A stretch of 64,000 bases of DNA from an uncultured Lachnospiraceae bacterium (GCA_910579615.1 CAJTUA010000003.1:217542-281541), one strand, 5' to 3'; counted from the stretch's first letter, positions 30,875 to 40,911 are shown. Notes: generated by a model from the letters alone, not told the origin. Program-made: numbers and translations.

Positions 30875-32908
30875 TTAAACCGTGAAAACGCGGATATTCT
30901 GGTCAATGGCATCGGAAAGCTGTGAGAGCTTTTCCGCAGCTAAGGCAACGTCGGCGACCATGGCATTTATCGTCTCGATGGATGCTAAGGATTCCTCTGT
31001 ACTGGCGGCATTTGCCATCGCGATGGTGTTCAGGCTCGATACGACCTGTACAACTTCCTCACGTCCGGTATCCGTGGTCTCGATTGTATGGACTAAGTCG
31101 GAGATTTCTTCGTGTGTCCGTGCAATATTATGGTTTACTTCCTCGAAGCATACTTCCGTGGCGGTCAGATGCTCGTTCTGTTTTTCCATGATTTCCCTTA
31201 CCCCATCCATGACTTTGACCGCGGCTGAGGACTCTTCTAATAGTGCAACGATAATATCATCAATGTAGTGTGCGGATTCGTTGGACTGTTCTGCGAGGCG
31301 CTTAATCTGGTCAGCTACCACGGCAAAACCGCGCCCCTGGTCTCCCGCCCGCGCGGCTTCAATCGAAGCGTTCAGTGCCAATAGGTTTGTTTCGTCCGCA
31401 ATGTTTGTAATCAATTCTGCCGCATCTTTGATTTTGAGTGCGGAATCATTGGTTGATAAGGTCTGCTGGTTGATTTTTTCGATTTCCGACTTTGCCATGT
31501 GGTTGATATCAACCAGGTCCTTGAGGGTATGGAACGCCGCCTGGTTTGATGTGCTGATTTTGGATGCCACTTCGCTTAGTGTGGATGACTTCTTTTTTGC
31601 ATTCACAATCTGGTCTCCGATGTTAAGGACGGACTCGGAAGCTTTTTCGGTTTCTGCCGCCTGGCTGGTTGCGCTTTCGGCAATCTCGCGGACAGCGCGT
31701 TCCATGTCTTTTATTGTGTTGGAGGAAGCATGGGAATTATCGCTGATTGTCCGGGCTGTCCGCAGCAATTCCGCGCTCTGGTCGCACAGTTGCAAAAGTA
31801 CGCTGTGGGCAGCGTCGGCAAGCCGTCTGGAGGCATCGGCAATCATACCGATTTCATCTTTCCGTTCACAGAAAACGGAGAGTTTATTTTTCTTGGTAAA
31901 ATCGAGTTTGCCAAGTTCCTGCAAGATATCAGCCTCTTTCCGGATGTCTTTGGACAACGCCGAAACACACAGCCCGATTAGGATGGAGGCGGCGGCAAGC
32001 ACGGTAAGGCACAGGATAAGGATGATGCCGAGCAGTTGGTTGATAGGGGCATATGCGGTGGAGCGGTCAGTAAGCTCCACAAAAACCCAACCGCGTTCCT
32101 GGATGTAATGTACCATGGAAATCATGTGTTTCCCATCAATTTTTGAGGTGTATTCAAACGGGATACTGCGGCCGCTGGAATTTTTTGCATTTTCAAGGAT
32201 GGACAAGTGGTCCGCATTTTCAACCACGGTGCCAATCATGTCGTCTTCCGGGCAGAAAATATAAGTGCCCGCCTGTGCGTCAAGGAGCAGATATTGTTTT
32301 TCGGAGTCCTCCTCATAGAGCGCGTTGAGGGTATCGCGCAGGCCGGATGCGTATATGGCAGCCCCAACATAGCCTGCCGGGGTATTGTCCTCCTTCAGGA
32401 CAGGATAATACATGGAAATGACCTGCATCCCGGTTGCTTTCGATGCCATAATGCCGGTGTTGTACATTCCTTTGCCAAGTTCAGCCTGGAGCTGTGTAAG
32501 TGCTTCGCCCTGCCGCAGCGTTGCGCCGATGACGCTTGTGACAACGGAGGAAAGGACGGTGGAATTCCAGTCGGATGCGTAGATATTTTCAAGATTGTCG
32601 CCCACCCTGGCATACTTTTCCGTGTAGGTCTGCAGCTTTTGGACGGCATCTTCATCCGTGGGGTTCGTTAAGACTTCAAGGAGCGCCGGAGCCTGCGCGT
32701 AGTCAATCAGGTAAGCCTCCGCCTTATCGACATAGTTTTTTACGATTTCTGTCTGCATATCTACCGATTCGCTCATATGTGAGAGGATGGAATCCTGCAT
32801 GATGCCATGCATTTTCGTATTGATGCCGAGGCAGAGGGCAATGAGCCCAAGAGCCATGATGCTGATGGATATTATGCTGATTTTGATGGAAAGTTTTATG
32901 TTTTTCAT
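30875..32908 (-). CDS. Methyl-accepting chemotaxis protein
   Basis: A 677-residue chemoreceptor. A membrane helix (residues about 10-32), a periplasm-side Cache-type sensor (about 33-285, with GYVGAAIYASGLRDTLNALY), a second helix (about 287-312), a linker, and the signalling domain with the conserved hairpin NLLALNASIEAARAGDQGRG. AAGGAG precedes the ATG. It would signal to CheA. The ligand is unknown; neighbouring glycosidases suggest sugars, but that is inference. Confidence 0.95.
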   Translation of the reverse strand: MKNIKLSIKISIISISIMALGLIALCLGINTKMHGIMQDSILSHMSESVDMQTEIVKNYVDKAEAYLIDYAQAPALLEVLTNPTDEDAVQKLQTYTEKYARVGDNLENIYASDWNSTVLSSVVTSVIGATLRQGEALTQLQAELGKGMYNTGIMASKATGMQVISMYYPVLKEDNTPAGYVGAAIYASGLRDTLNALYEEDSEKQYLLLDAQAGTYIFCPEDDMIGTVVENADHLSILENAKNSSGRSIPFEYTSKIDGKHMISMVHYIQERGWVFVELTDRSTAYAPINQLLGIILILCLTVLAAASILIGLCVSALSKDIRKEADILQELGKLDFTKKNKLSVFCERKDEIGMIADASRRLADAAHSVLLQLCDQSAELLRTARTISDNSHASSNTIKDMERAVREIAESATSQAAETEKASESVLNIGDQIVNAKKKSSTLSEVASKISTSNQAAFHTLKDLVDINHMAKSEIEKINQQTLSTNDSALKIKDAAELITNIADETNLLALNASIEAARAGDQGRGFAVVADQIKRLAEQSNESAHYIDDIIVALLEESSAAVKVMDGVREIMEKQNEHLTATEVCFEEVNHNIARTHEEISDLVHTIETTDTGREEVVQVVSSLNTIAMANAASTEESLASIETINAMVADVALAAEKLSQLSDAIDQNIRVFTV

Positions 32909-32945
32909 GGTGTCTCCTTTTTGTTTGTTTGCAATGGTGTCTGCG

Positions 32946-34343
32946 CTACCGCAGTGTAAATGATTTCAGGCTGGCGTTTCCTGGCCCGCGGTAGGTGATA
33001 TAAATCGGTTGGATGCCATCGGAGAGAGGGAGTTTTGCCGTGTAATCTTCCCAGACATTGGAATATTGTACGGGGATGCGGGCAAGTGTGCCGCCGTCCA
33101 TCCGGTTTTTGATTTCAAAGTGGCCGTTTGCGTAACCGCGCACGGAAATTGTGATTTCCTGTACATTCCTGCAGTCGAAATATTTAAAGCCTGCAGTGGC
33201 AGAGTCCGTCATATTTGCGATGTAGCCCTCGTTTTCGTCGCCGTCGCGCCCGTCCTGCATGATTTTGGGGAAGCGGTCACCGCCGACATATACGGAAGGC
33301 TCCTTGGTAAAAAGGTTGCAGGCAAGGTATGCCGGGTATTCCCCGGTGCCGGGGAGCGGAGCTCCATTTAATCCACAGGAAGTCATCTCGGTCTGTGGGA
33401 TAAAGCCGTCCGGTGTAAAATGAATTTGTTCCGCACAGCCCTGGCGGCTGTACCATGTGCCGTTGGTATGGCGATGGTAAAAGATGTACCATTTTTCGTT
33501 GATTTCCACGATGCTGCCGTGGTTGTTTGCGCCGTAGGCGGCGGGCAAATCCGCTGGTTTATAGCTGTCAATATGTAAATCGCAGTTGCTGACAATTACC
33601 CCGCCGTAATGGAATCCCCCGGTTGGGTTGTCGGAGACTGCATAGCAGAGTTCATGCATTACCTCGGAGGAATAGATGAAATAATAAATATTTCCGCGTT
33701 TCCGTATGGATGGTGCCTCAAAGAAGGCATGGTTTTCAAATTCTGTTCCGGCGCTGTATTCACTTCCGGGAACAATCCGGACAGGGGCTTGTTCGATGGT
33801 GAGCATATCACTGCCAAGCACGGTAACCATTGCACCTGTGCGGGAGGCATCGCCCCGCCCGCAGAAACCGGTGTAGAGGTAGGTCTTGCCGCCCTCAGTG
33901 AGGACGCCAGGGTCAAACTGCGGTTCATCCCCCTGCCGCTCCCCAAGCTTTGTGCCGTCCGGATAGTGCACATACCCAAGAAAACGGTACTTCCCCGCAG
34001 GAGTGTCACTCACCGCCACGGAAACGATGGAGACATGGTCAAGGACATAATAAAGATAAAATCTTCCGTCGGGTCCTACTGTGACATCAGGGGCATACAG
34101 GCACATTTTTCCGTCCCGGTTCAGCGGGTCCTCCGTTTTCGGATAAATTATGCCCTCATAGCGCCAGTTCCCGAGGTCGTCGGCAGGGGCAGACCAACAG
34201 ACATAATCGCCCAGGCAGAAGACATGTCCGTTGTAATAATCATGGGAGCCGTAAATGTAAACCCGATTGCCGAAGACGTATGGTTCCGCGTCGGGGATAT
34301 ATTCCCAGGATGGGAGGTAAGGGTTGAATGCATTCTTTTTCAT
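32946..34343 (-). CDS. GH43 family glycosidase with C-terminal CBM6-like domain
   Basis: A 465-residue enzyme without signal peptide. The five-bladed propeller starts SWEYIPDAEPYVFGNRVYIY; likely catalytic residues are Asp in PDAEPYVF, Asp in LYAPDVTVGPDG and Glu in FFEAPSIRKRG. After about residue 325 a beta-sandwich (CNLFTKEPSVYVGG, GYIANMTDSATAGFKYFDC) resembles CBM6-like modules attached to GH43 enzymes. Likely beta-xylosidase or alpha-arabinofuranosidase on imported oligosaccharides. GGAGAGG precedes the ATG. Stands downstream of nothing on its strand and upstream of the chemoreceptor gene (37-base gap), possibly co-transcribed with it. Confidence 0.88.
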   Translation of the reverse strand: MKKNAFNPYLPSWEYIPDAEPYVFGNRVYIYGSHDYYNGHVFCLGDYVCWSAPADDLGNWRYEGIIYPKTEDPLNRDGKMCLYAPDVTVGPDGRFYLYYVLDHVSIVSVAVSDTPAGKYRFLGYVHYPDGTKLGERQGDEPQFDPGVLTEGGKTYLYTGFCGRGDASRTGAMVTVLGSDMLTIEQAPVRIVPGSEYSAGTEFENHAFFEAPSIRKRGNIYYFIYSSEVMHELCYAVSDNPTGGFHYGGVIVSNCDLHIDSYKPADLPAAYGANNHGSIVEINEKWYIFYHRHTNGTWYSRQGCAEQIHFTPDGFIPQTEMTSCGLNGAPLPGTGEYPAYLACNLFTKEPSVYVGGDRFPKIMQDGRDGDENEGYIANMTDSATAGFKYFDCRNVQEITISVRGYANGHFEIKNRMDGGTLARIPVQYSNVWEDYTAKLPLSDGIQPIYITYRGPGNASLKSFTLR

Positions 34344-34741
34344 TGCTGCCTCTCCTTTGCACTTTATGTTTATATTATATCATGTTTTTTGGGGATACTC
34401 CTTTTCAAATATTGCGTTATTTCAACTAATTTTTGTTTTTCTTTCGAAATTTTGTAAATTGGACGCAAATTTTGATTCAAATTTGCATTATCGGAAAAAA
34501 TCAGAATTATTTGTATAATTTGCCAATTGAATTTCATATTTTTTAATTTTTTTTAGGAAATTTTCTTGAAATTTTGCTCGAAATATGGTAAATTATTATC
34601 ATTAGAAACAAAGCAGGAGCAAAAAATAAAATCTCAATGTGCTGAAAGTACCTATTGGATAGTGTGAAAGTATAGTTGCGGTGTTGCCAATGCCCACCCA
34701 TAAGACACATTCCTCAGTGCACGCTTCGGAATGGAGGTCAT
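34344..34741. promoter_or_regulatory. Divergent AT-rich promoter region
   Basis: Plus strand: TTGAAA (34566-34571) and TAAATT (34589-34594), 17-bp spacer, for the chemoreceptor at 34742; leader about 140 bases. Minus strand: extended -10 TGATATAAT (box 34374-34379) for the GH43 gene. No gene seen in the gap. Confidence 0.5.
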
Positions 34742-36481
34742 ATGAATACAAAAACGATAGGATTTAAAATCAACCTGATGGTAAATATTCTTGCGATAGT
34801 AGCCATCCTGACGGTTTTTGCGAATTACAGTGCGATTGGAAGCATAAAGGAAATCGATGACCATGTATCTACTATCTGTATTGAGCTTGAGCAGGTGCAG
34901 GGGGATATCCGGGATGATTTCCAACAGGTACGGCTGTACGCGAATTTTACATATTATAAGATGGATTTGCCGGCGGAGCACTACAGTGCAATCACAGGGC
35001 GCTTAGAGGAATGCATGAATGATTTGAAAGCAGGTTTCCAGGAAGCGATGGATTTGTGTGAGCAGTCGGAGGATGAGGCGCTTGCACAGGTATCGGATTT
35101 GCTGCTTCAGGCGATGCAGGACTTTGGGAACTATGTGCAGAACATATTGGATACGGCGCGGGCAGGGGATTATATGAAGCTTCCGTCTATGATTGAAGGT
35201 CTTTCCACTTATACAACCGAGGTCGAGACAGCTATGGGAAGCTTCAGCACGGCGATAAACAGCCTGACCCGGAGTTTTACCGAGCAGAGTGAGTCGCGCA
35301 TTCGGGGAACCCATTTCCTTAATGGGGTTGCCTTAGCGATATGTATTGTGGTATGGGTTATCCTTCTTTTGGTGGTCAACCTGACAATCTGCAGGCCAGC
35401 AAAGAATTCCGGACAGCAGCTTGCCCGGATTGTTGACAAGATTGAGAGCGGTAACGGCGATTTGACCGAGCGGATTCCGGTGAAGACGGAGGACGAGATT
35501 GGTCAGATGGTAAATGGCATCAACAACTTTATCGCGCAGCTGCAGACGATTATGCGCAAGCTGAAGGGTGAGGCGGATACGCTTATGGATTCCGCGAAGG
35601 CAGTCGGTACACAGATTGCGGATTCGACGGAGAACGCAAGCAATCTTTCCGCGGTTATGGAAGAACTGTCGGCGAGTATGCAGGAGATTTCTGCCACGCT
35701 CGGCCAGATTGTGACGGGCAGCAATAACGTATTGGGCGAGGTGGAGGATATGAACCACCGTGTTCAGGACGGTGTGAGCATGGTTTCCAGATCCAAGGCA
35801 CATGCAGGGGAAGTGCACAACAATGCGATTGTAAGCAAGGAAAATACTGGTAAGATGATTGATGATATCCGCGCGACGTTGAGCGCGGCGCTTACGGAGA
35901 GCCGCAGTGTGGAGCGTATCAATGAACTTACGCAGGAGATTCTCAATATTTCGAGCCAGACGAACCTCCTTTCCCTGAATGCCTCGATTGAGGCGGCGAG
36001 GGCAGGCGATGCGGGGCGCGGTTTTGCGGTTGTTGCGGAGGAAATCCGTGTGCTTGCGGATGGCAGTGCGAAGACGGCGGGCAACATCCAGAATATCAGC
36101 AACCTTGTGACGACGGCGGTGAATAAGCTTGCAAAGAACGCGGAGGATATGCTGCATTTTATTGACGAAAAAGTTTTGAAGGATTATGATGAATTTGTTG
36201 ATATCGCAAAGCAGTATGAGCGCGATACGGACGACATCAATGTACTGCTACAGGACTTTGCGAATAACACGAACGAGATTAATACAACTGTCCGTGCGAT
36301 GAACCAGGGCATCAATGATATTTCGATTGCGGCGGACGAGAGCGCGCACGGTGTGACAACGGCGGCGGAAAATGTAGTTAACCTTGTGGAAGCAATCACC
36401 CAGATTCAGCAGGAGACAGATAATAACAGGGAGATTTCAGGGAAGCTTGAGGACGAAGTGAACCGTTTTAAGAATGTCTGA
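34742..36481 (+). CDS. Methyl-accepting chemotaxis protein
   Basis: A 579-residue chemoreceptor. Membrane helix at about 12-32, a four-helix-bundle-type ligand domain to about 195, second helix VALAICIVVWVILLLVVNLT near 200-220, a HAMP region (NSGQQLARIVDKIESGNGDL), and a signalling domain with NLLSLNASIEAARAGDAGRG. GGAGG precedes the ATG at 34742; an upstream in-frame extension to 34676 has no site. Followed by a strong terminator, so a single-gene transcript. Confidence 0.95.
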   Translation: MNTKTIGFKINLMVNILAIVAILTVFANYSAIGSIKEIDDHVSTICIELEQVQGDIRDDFQQVRLYANFTYYKMDLPAEHYSAITGRLEECMNDLKAGFQEAMDLCEQSEDEALAQVSDLLLQAMQDFGNYVQNILDTARAGDYMKLPSMIEGLSTYTTEVETAMGSFSTAINSLTRSFTEQSESRIRGTHFLNGVALAICIVVWVILLLVVNLTICRPAKNSGQQLARIVDKIESGNGDLTERIPVKTEDEIGQMVNGINNFIAQLQTIMRKLKGEADTLMDSAKAVGTQIADSTENASNLSAVMEELSASMQEISATLGQIVTGSNNVLGEVEDMNHRVQDGVSMVSRSKAHAGEVHNNAIVSKENTGKMIDDIRATLSAALTESRSVERINELTQEILNISSQTNLLSLNASIEAARAGDAGRGFAVVAEEIRVLADGSAKTAGNIQNISNLVTTAVNKLAKNAEDMLHFIDEKVLKDYDEFVDIAKQYERDTDDINVLLQDFANNTNEINTTVRAMNQGINDISIAADESAHGVTTAAENVVNLVEAITQIQQETDNNREISGKLEDEVNRFKNV

Positions 36482-36545
36482 GGTTTTTATGGTGTCCTGG
36501 TTTTGTTACGGATATTGTGCGTTTGGTTTTGTGAAGAAAATGTTG

Positions 36546-36586
36546 GTTCCGCACCCAGGGGATTACCCTTGGGTGCGGAACTTTTT
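36546..36586 (+). terminator. Rho-independent terminator of the chemoreceptor gene
   Basis: GTTCCGCACCCAGGG pairs with CCTTGGGTGCGGAAC around a short loop, followed by TTTTTCTTTTT. A-rich flank on the left is weaker, so it serves mainly the plus strand. Confidence 0.9.
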
Positions 36587-36604
36587 CTTTTTGCTGTGGG
36601 CGAA

Positions 36605-37375
36605 TCAGTATTCGAGGAGGGCTTTGGCATATTGCGGCGCAAGGATGGTATGTTGGCTGTATTCCTTTTGCAGGGCGTCAAGCTGGGATGGGGTGGTGGT
36701 GAGCGCTGTCTTTATATCGGTCTGGATACGCCTGACAATGTCCCGGAATAATGGTGTCTGGCGAACCTGTTCCATGGCTCTTTCCATATCACCCGCGGCA
36801 TTGGAACGGTATGGGGTATCGGTAAGCTCAGTGCAGGCATCCTCCAAAACATTAAGCATTTCGTCAATGCCATAAAAATCAACCTCTCTGCAGTCCTCCA
36901 GCTCATCAAAATCCAGATGCCCACCCGCCATGGCGACAAGCTCCATCAGCAGCAGGGAGCTCCATTCAATTGCAATCAGCTCATAGTTTTCCGGATGCCG
37001 TTCCATAAAATATTTGGCAACGAATTCCCTTGGGGCATCCACGGCGATATTGCCGACATTGTAAGCGTAAGAGCAGGCGTAATAATCGTTTGCAAAGTCC
37101 TGGAATTCATCTGGGGTGGTGCGGCCTTTTACATAATCCCAGAGCAGGTCGCGTGAACGCTCCAGACCGAGGGAAATTTGTTGCCCATCCTCAGCCAAGC
37201 CCTGGCGTATCGTATTGATAAAGCGCTCGAGAACCAACAGATTCCCGAGTACACGCAGGTGCGTATTGTCCTTCGGGAAAGCCTCATCAATATTGTGCAT
37301 GAGTTCCGACATCCATTCGCCGCTCTGTGGTCCGTCTAAGGATGAAAAATCGGTGTCAAAAGTGTAATTTGCCAT
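36605..37375 (-). CDS. Hypothetical protein
   Basis: A 256-residue acidic, helical, soluble protein. It has EWMSELMHNIDEAFPKDN and DLLWDYVKGRTTPDEFQDFA, then YACSYAYNVGNIAVDAPREF. The overall helical makeup recalls some immunity proteins of polymorphic toxin systems (Imm5-like), but I cannot support that from motifs. GAGAGGA precedes the ATG. Convergent with the chemoreceptor, with the terminator between them. Confidence 0.7.
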   Translation of the reverse strand: MANYTFDTDFSSLDGPQSGEWMSELMHNIDEAFPKDNTHLRVLGNLLVLERFINTIRQGLAEDGQQISLGLERSRDLLWDYVKGRTTPDEFQDFANDYYACSYAYNVGNIAVDAPREFVAKYFMERHPENYELIAIEWSSLLLMELVAMAGGHLDFDELEDCREVDFYGIDEMLNVLEDACTELTDTPYRSNAAGDMERAMEQVRQTPLFRDIVRRIQTDIKTALTTTPSQLDALQKEYSQHTILAPQYAKALLEY

Positions 37376-37455
37376 AGAATCCTCTCTTTCTTTTTGCAGT
37401 TTTGTCAGTTTTTAGGTTATTATAGCTGTTTTGCCGTGCAGTTTCAATGTTTTGC

Positions 37456-37484
37456 TTGCATTTTTGTAATTTTCGGGGTATAAT
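37456..37484 (+). promoter_or_regulatory. Strong-looking promoter before a gene-poor stretch
   Basis: TTGCAT (37456-37461) and TATAAT (37479-37484) with a 17-bp spacer on the plus strand. The transcript would run through two tiny frames to the terminator at 37801. Confidence 0.7.
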
Positions 37485-37571
37485 ACCAAACGCGTACCAA
37501 AAATGTTTTTTCGGAATCATTGGATGGAACTTATGGGGTGCGCGGACAGAAAAAGAAAAACGGAGGATTTT

Positions 37572-37610
37572 ATGACAAGCATTGTAGGAAATGGAGTTTC
37601 GGCGAATTAA
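37572..37610 (+). CDS. Tiny ORF, 12 codons, possible leader peptide or gene scar
   Basis: MTSIVGNGVSAN, preceded by CGGAGGATTTT, an excellent ribosome site. It lies between a good promoter and a good terminator. A second frame (37615-37707) reads EYVISLPNDQEDMYWSDYA and may be the shifted continuation. Either a small peptide/RNA unit or the remains of a gene. Confidence 0.35.
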   Translation: MTSIVGNGVSAN

Positions 37611-37800
37611 ATAGCGAAACGGGGAGATTTTGGAATACGTGATAAGTCTGCCCAATGACCAGGAAGATATGTACTGGTCTGACTATGCCTTACAAATGCT
37701 TGTGTGAATGATAGAAGCGCTGCCGCGCTTTCTTTTGCTTTGCCGGAAAATGGGTGAAAACGGAAGGGGTTGCGGAAGGAATTTTGCGTTCCGGATTTTG

Positions 37801-37829
37801 GAGCATGGCTGTGTGGCCATGCTCTTTTT
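37801..37829 (+). terminator. Rho-independent terminator
   Basis: GAGCATGGC (37801-37809) pairs perfectly with GCCATGCTC (37816-37824) around TGTGTG and is followed by five T. It would close the transcript that begins near 37490. Confidence 0.85.
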
Positions 37830-38059
37830 GCGTTTATCATCCGGGAAACCAAATTTTATTTTTTGATGTAATATGGCAGAAGTTTTTTTGTTGTTTTCGT
37901 GTCTGGAATGTTGGCAGGGTGACAGCAAAATACACTGCATGTTGGATTTTCAGGACGTTGCACGGAATTTTTTGGCACGGTATGGACTTATTGCACTTGT
38001 ATCCCGTTTCAGGTTTATTTTTGGAATCATTGGAAAACAATTTTCACACGGAGGGTATC

Positions 38060-40084
38060 ATGTACAATTACGAACATATTTTAGAGTTTGACAAAATCAA
38101 GGAAGCGTGGGCGGCGTTTGCGCTGACGGATGCCGCAAAGGAAAAAATTGCAGGGGCGGAGCCATTTTTGGCAGAAGCAGGATTGCGCCGGGATATGCGT
38201 GAGACGACGGAAGCGCGGACATTGTTGGATAAATACGGGAATCCGCCGCTGGTTTCCTTAAGCGGCGTGGGGGAGCTGACGGCATCGGCGGTGCGTGGGG
38301 AGTGCCTTGGTGCGGCTGAACTGGAAGGCTTTGCACAGGTGCTGGTCGCGGTGCGCCGCTTAAAAAGTTATCTTGCGCGCTGCAAAGGCCTGACCTTATC
38401 GCTGCCGTATTATGAAGAAAATCTGGATGCGCAGGAGGAACTTGCGGAGGAAATTTCCATGCAGGTTCGCGGCGGGGCGGTCTGCGACAATGCATCCAGG
38501 CTGCTGCGCTCGCTCCGCGGCGATATTGAACGGGCGCAGCAGACTATGCGGGAGAAGGCGGAAGCGGTGATACGCTCAAATAAGGACTGCATGTCGGACA
38601 GTTTTGCTACACAGCGCAGCGGGCATATTTGCGTGCCGGTGAAGAAAGAATATAAATTCCGGATTTCCGGAAATGTAATTGATAAATCAGCAACCGGGAA
38701 CACCATTTTTATGGAGCCGGCAAGTGTTGCGAAGTATTATGAGGAGCTTGTAATGCTGCGCCTTGGCGAAGAGGAGGAGGTGCGCAGGATTCTGTATGCG
38801 CTCACGGCGAAGGTGGCGGAGATTTCCGGTATCATGGCAGAAAATGTCCGGATTATGGAGAAGCTTGACTATATTTTTTCGAAGGGAAAGCTGTCACAGG
38901 AGTATGGCGGCGTGGAGCCGGAAATCAATCTGGAAGGGCGGATTACCATAGAAAACGGCAGGCATCCGCTGATGGACAAAAGCCTGTGCGTGCCATTGCA
39001 GTTTGAGGTTGGGGAAGGGGATGTCCGGGGGATTGTCATCACCGGTCCGAACACCGGCGGGAAAACCGTTGCCATTAAGACCGTGGCGCTCGCCTGCCTG
39101 ATGGCGCAGTGCGGCCTTCATGTGACCTGTGGGCGTGCGGACTTGTGTATGCGCAGCAATTACCTTTGTGATATCGGTGACGGGCAGAGCCTTTCGGAAA
39201 ATCTTTCCACCTTCTCGGCACATATTGTCAATGTGCTGGATATCCTGAAAAATATCTCGCAGGACAGCCTGGTTATTTTGGATGAGCTTGGCTCCGGCAC
39301 TGACCCGGCGGAGGGGATGGGCCTGGCGGTTGCGATTTTGGAGGAGTTAAAAAAGAGCGGCGCGCTTTTTGTTGTTACGACACATTATCCGGAAGTGAAG
39401 CAGTACGCAGCGCGGGAGGCGGGCATCTGCAATGCGCGGATGACGTTTGACCGGGAAAGCTTAAAGCCGACATACCATCTGGTCATTGGTGAGGCAGGGG
39501 AGAGCTGTGCATTTTATATTGCCGCACGGTATGGGATGCCGGAGCGGATGCTTGAGAGGGCAGCGCGCGCTGCATATGGGGAATATGTGCAGGGCACAGA
39601 AAGGAAGGAGGCATGGACGGACGCAGGATGCACAAAAAATGAAGGCGTGCAGGAATGTACGAAAGCCGGGGAGATGTACGTTGAACCTGGAACAAAACCA
39701 CAGGGCATTTTGCAGATAAATTACCACGGCATGACCGGGGAACTGGAAAAGAAAGCGGTGCCAAAACTGAAAAAACAGCAGCAAAAAACCGCGGTGAAGC
39801 AATTGGCGAATAAATTCCGCCTTGGCGACAGCGTGATGCTCTACCCGGATAAAAAGCTTGCAATCGTGTGCGAACCAATCAATGAAAAAGGCGTGCTGCG
39901 CGTGCAGCTCCCGGAGAAAAAAATCTGGATTAACCACAAACGTGTCAAGCTTGTCGTGGCGGCAAAGGAATTGTATCCGGCGGATTATGATTTTTCGATT
40001 ATTTTTGACACGCCACAGAACCGGAAGCTGCGGCACGATATGGAGAGGAAGTATGTGGAGGGGGCGGTGCTGCGGGAGGAATGA
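38060..40084 (+). CDS. MutS2-like ATPase lacking the Smr domain
   Basis: A 674-residue MutS-family protein. Helical lever and clamp regions occupy residues 1-300 (YNYEHILEFDKIKEAW, then SGHICVPVKKEYKF as in MutS2). The ATPase has Walker A GPNTGGKT at 329-336, Walker B LVILDELGSGTDPAEG, and the switch THYPEVKQYA. The C-terminal Smr nuclease domain of full MutS2 (about 785 residues) is absent; the end is a basic segment and a small beta domain (FRLGDSVMLYPDKKLAIV). It may act on branched DNA or stalled ribosomes like MutS2 but cannot cut through Smr. GGAGGG precedes the ATG at 38060. A terminator lies upstream. Confidence 0.87.
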   Translation: MYNYEHILEFDKIKEAWAAFALTDAAKEKIAGAEPFLAEAGLRRDMRETTEARTLLDKYGNPPLVSLSGVGELTASAVRGECLGAAELEGFAQVLVAVRRLKSYLARCKGLTLSLPYYEENLDAQEELAEEISMQVRGGAVCDNASRLLRSLRGDIERAQQTMREKAEAVIRSNKDCMSDSFATQRSGHICVPVKKEYKFRISGNVIDKSATGNTIFMEPASVAKYYEELVMLRLGEEEEVRRILYALTAKVAEISGIMAENVRIMEKLDYIFSKGKLSQEYGGVEPEINLEGRITIENGRHPLMDKSLCVPLQFEVGEGDVRGIVITGPNTGGKTVAIKTVALACLMAQCGLHVTCGRADLCMRSNYLCDIGDGQSLSENLSTFSAHIVNVLDILKNISQDSLVILDELGSGTDPAEGMGLAVAILEELKKSGALFVVTTHYPEVKQYAAREAGICNARMTFDRESLKPTYHLVIGEAGESCAFYIAARYGMPERMLERAARAAYGEYVQGTERKEAWTDAGCTKNEGVQECTKAGEMYVEPGTKPQGILQINYHGMTGELEKKAVPKLKKQQQKTAVKQLANKFRLGDSVMLYPDKKLAIVCEPINEKGVLRVQLPEKKIWINHKRVKLVVAAKELYPADYDFSIIFDTPQNRKLRHDMERKYVEGAVLREE

Positions 40085-40221
40085 AAACGAGATGACCGGG
40101 AAACGGACAACACGAAATGGATGGACAACGAATTTGTTATGTGATATCATGTATTAAGAAAGTAAATGGTGATTTGGGCAGGCAAAAGAATACCGCAGAA
40201 TCCAGGAGAGGGGGTGCTGTC

Positions 40222-40910
40222 ATGGGGATTTACCTGAATCCGGGAAATGGAGGCTTTTCAAAAGCAATCCGTTCCGAGATTTATGTGGATAAAAGGGGCT
40301 GATTTCGTATACAAATAAATATTTTGATACGGAACAGCAATTTATCTGTGTTAGCAGGCCAAGACGTTTCGGAAAATCCATGGCGATAAAAATGTTGGCG
40401 GCTTATTACAGCCTCGGATGTGATTCAAGGGCGCTGTTTGCAGGGCTGGAAATCGAGAATGACCCGACTTTCGAGGAATATTTAAACCGGTACGATGTGA
40501 TTTTCCTGAATATGCAGCAGTTTCTGATTGAGGCAAAAACGGGGAGGTGACGGAGTATCTGGAACAGGAAGTCCTGAAGGAACTAAAGAAAAGATACGGG
40601 GAATTTTTGACGGGCGAGGAGGTTGGGCTTGCTGCTGCGCTGCGGCAGGTTTATGCGGAAGCGCTGGACCGGGCGCGGGTTTGCAGATATTGTATTTTTG
40701 CCGCTGCCCCATACGGATAAACCTGCGGTGGTAGTTGAATTGAAATATGGGAAATCCGCAGAAGCGGCGGTGGAGCAAATCAAGGAACGGGATTACGCAC
40801 AGGCATTGGGACGGTACCGCGGAAAAATACTGCTCGTTGGCATCAATTATGATAAGGACAGCAGGGACAAACCGCGCCAATGTGTGATTGGGCAGGTTTG
40901 TAAGCAATAG
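40222..40910 (+). pseudogene. AAA-ATPase/PD-(D/E)XK family protein, decayed
   Basis: I recognise the common gut-Firmicute family that begins MGIYLNPGN..F..AI.S.IYVDK, with an AAA-like ATPase and a C-terminal PD-(D/E)XK domain. Here the first frame ends at a stop after IYVDKRG. The next frame carries ICVSRPRRFGKSMAIKMLAA (Walker A region) and YDVIFLNMQQFLIEAKTG. A third frame reads EYLEQEVLKELKKRYGEFL. A final frame gives ADIVFLPLPHTDKPAVVVEL and KYGKSAEAAVEQIKERDYAQ, the nuclease-like C-terminus. At least three frame breaks and a deletion of some 250 codons are implied. Not functional. Confidence 0.85.
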
Positions 40911-40911
40911 G

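Noticed and set aside
35333..36157. Minus-strand frame of 274 codons opposite a chemoreceptor
   Set aside because: His/Arg-rich shadow of the conserved signalling domain.
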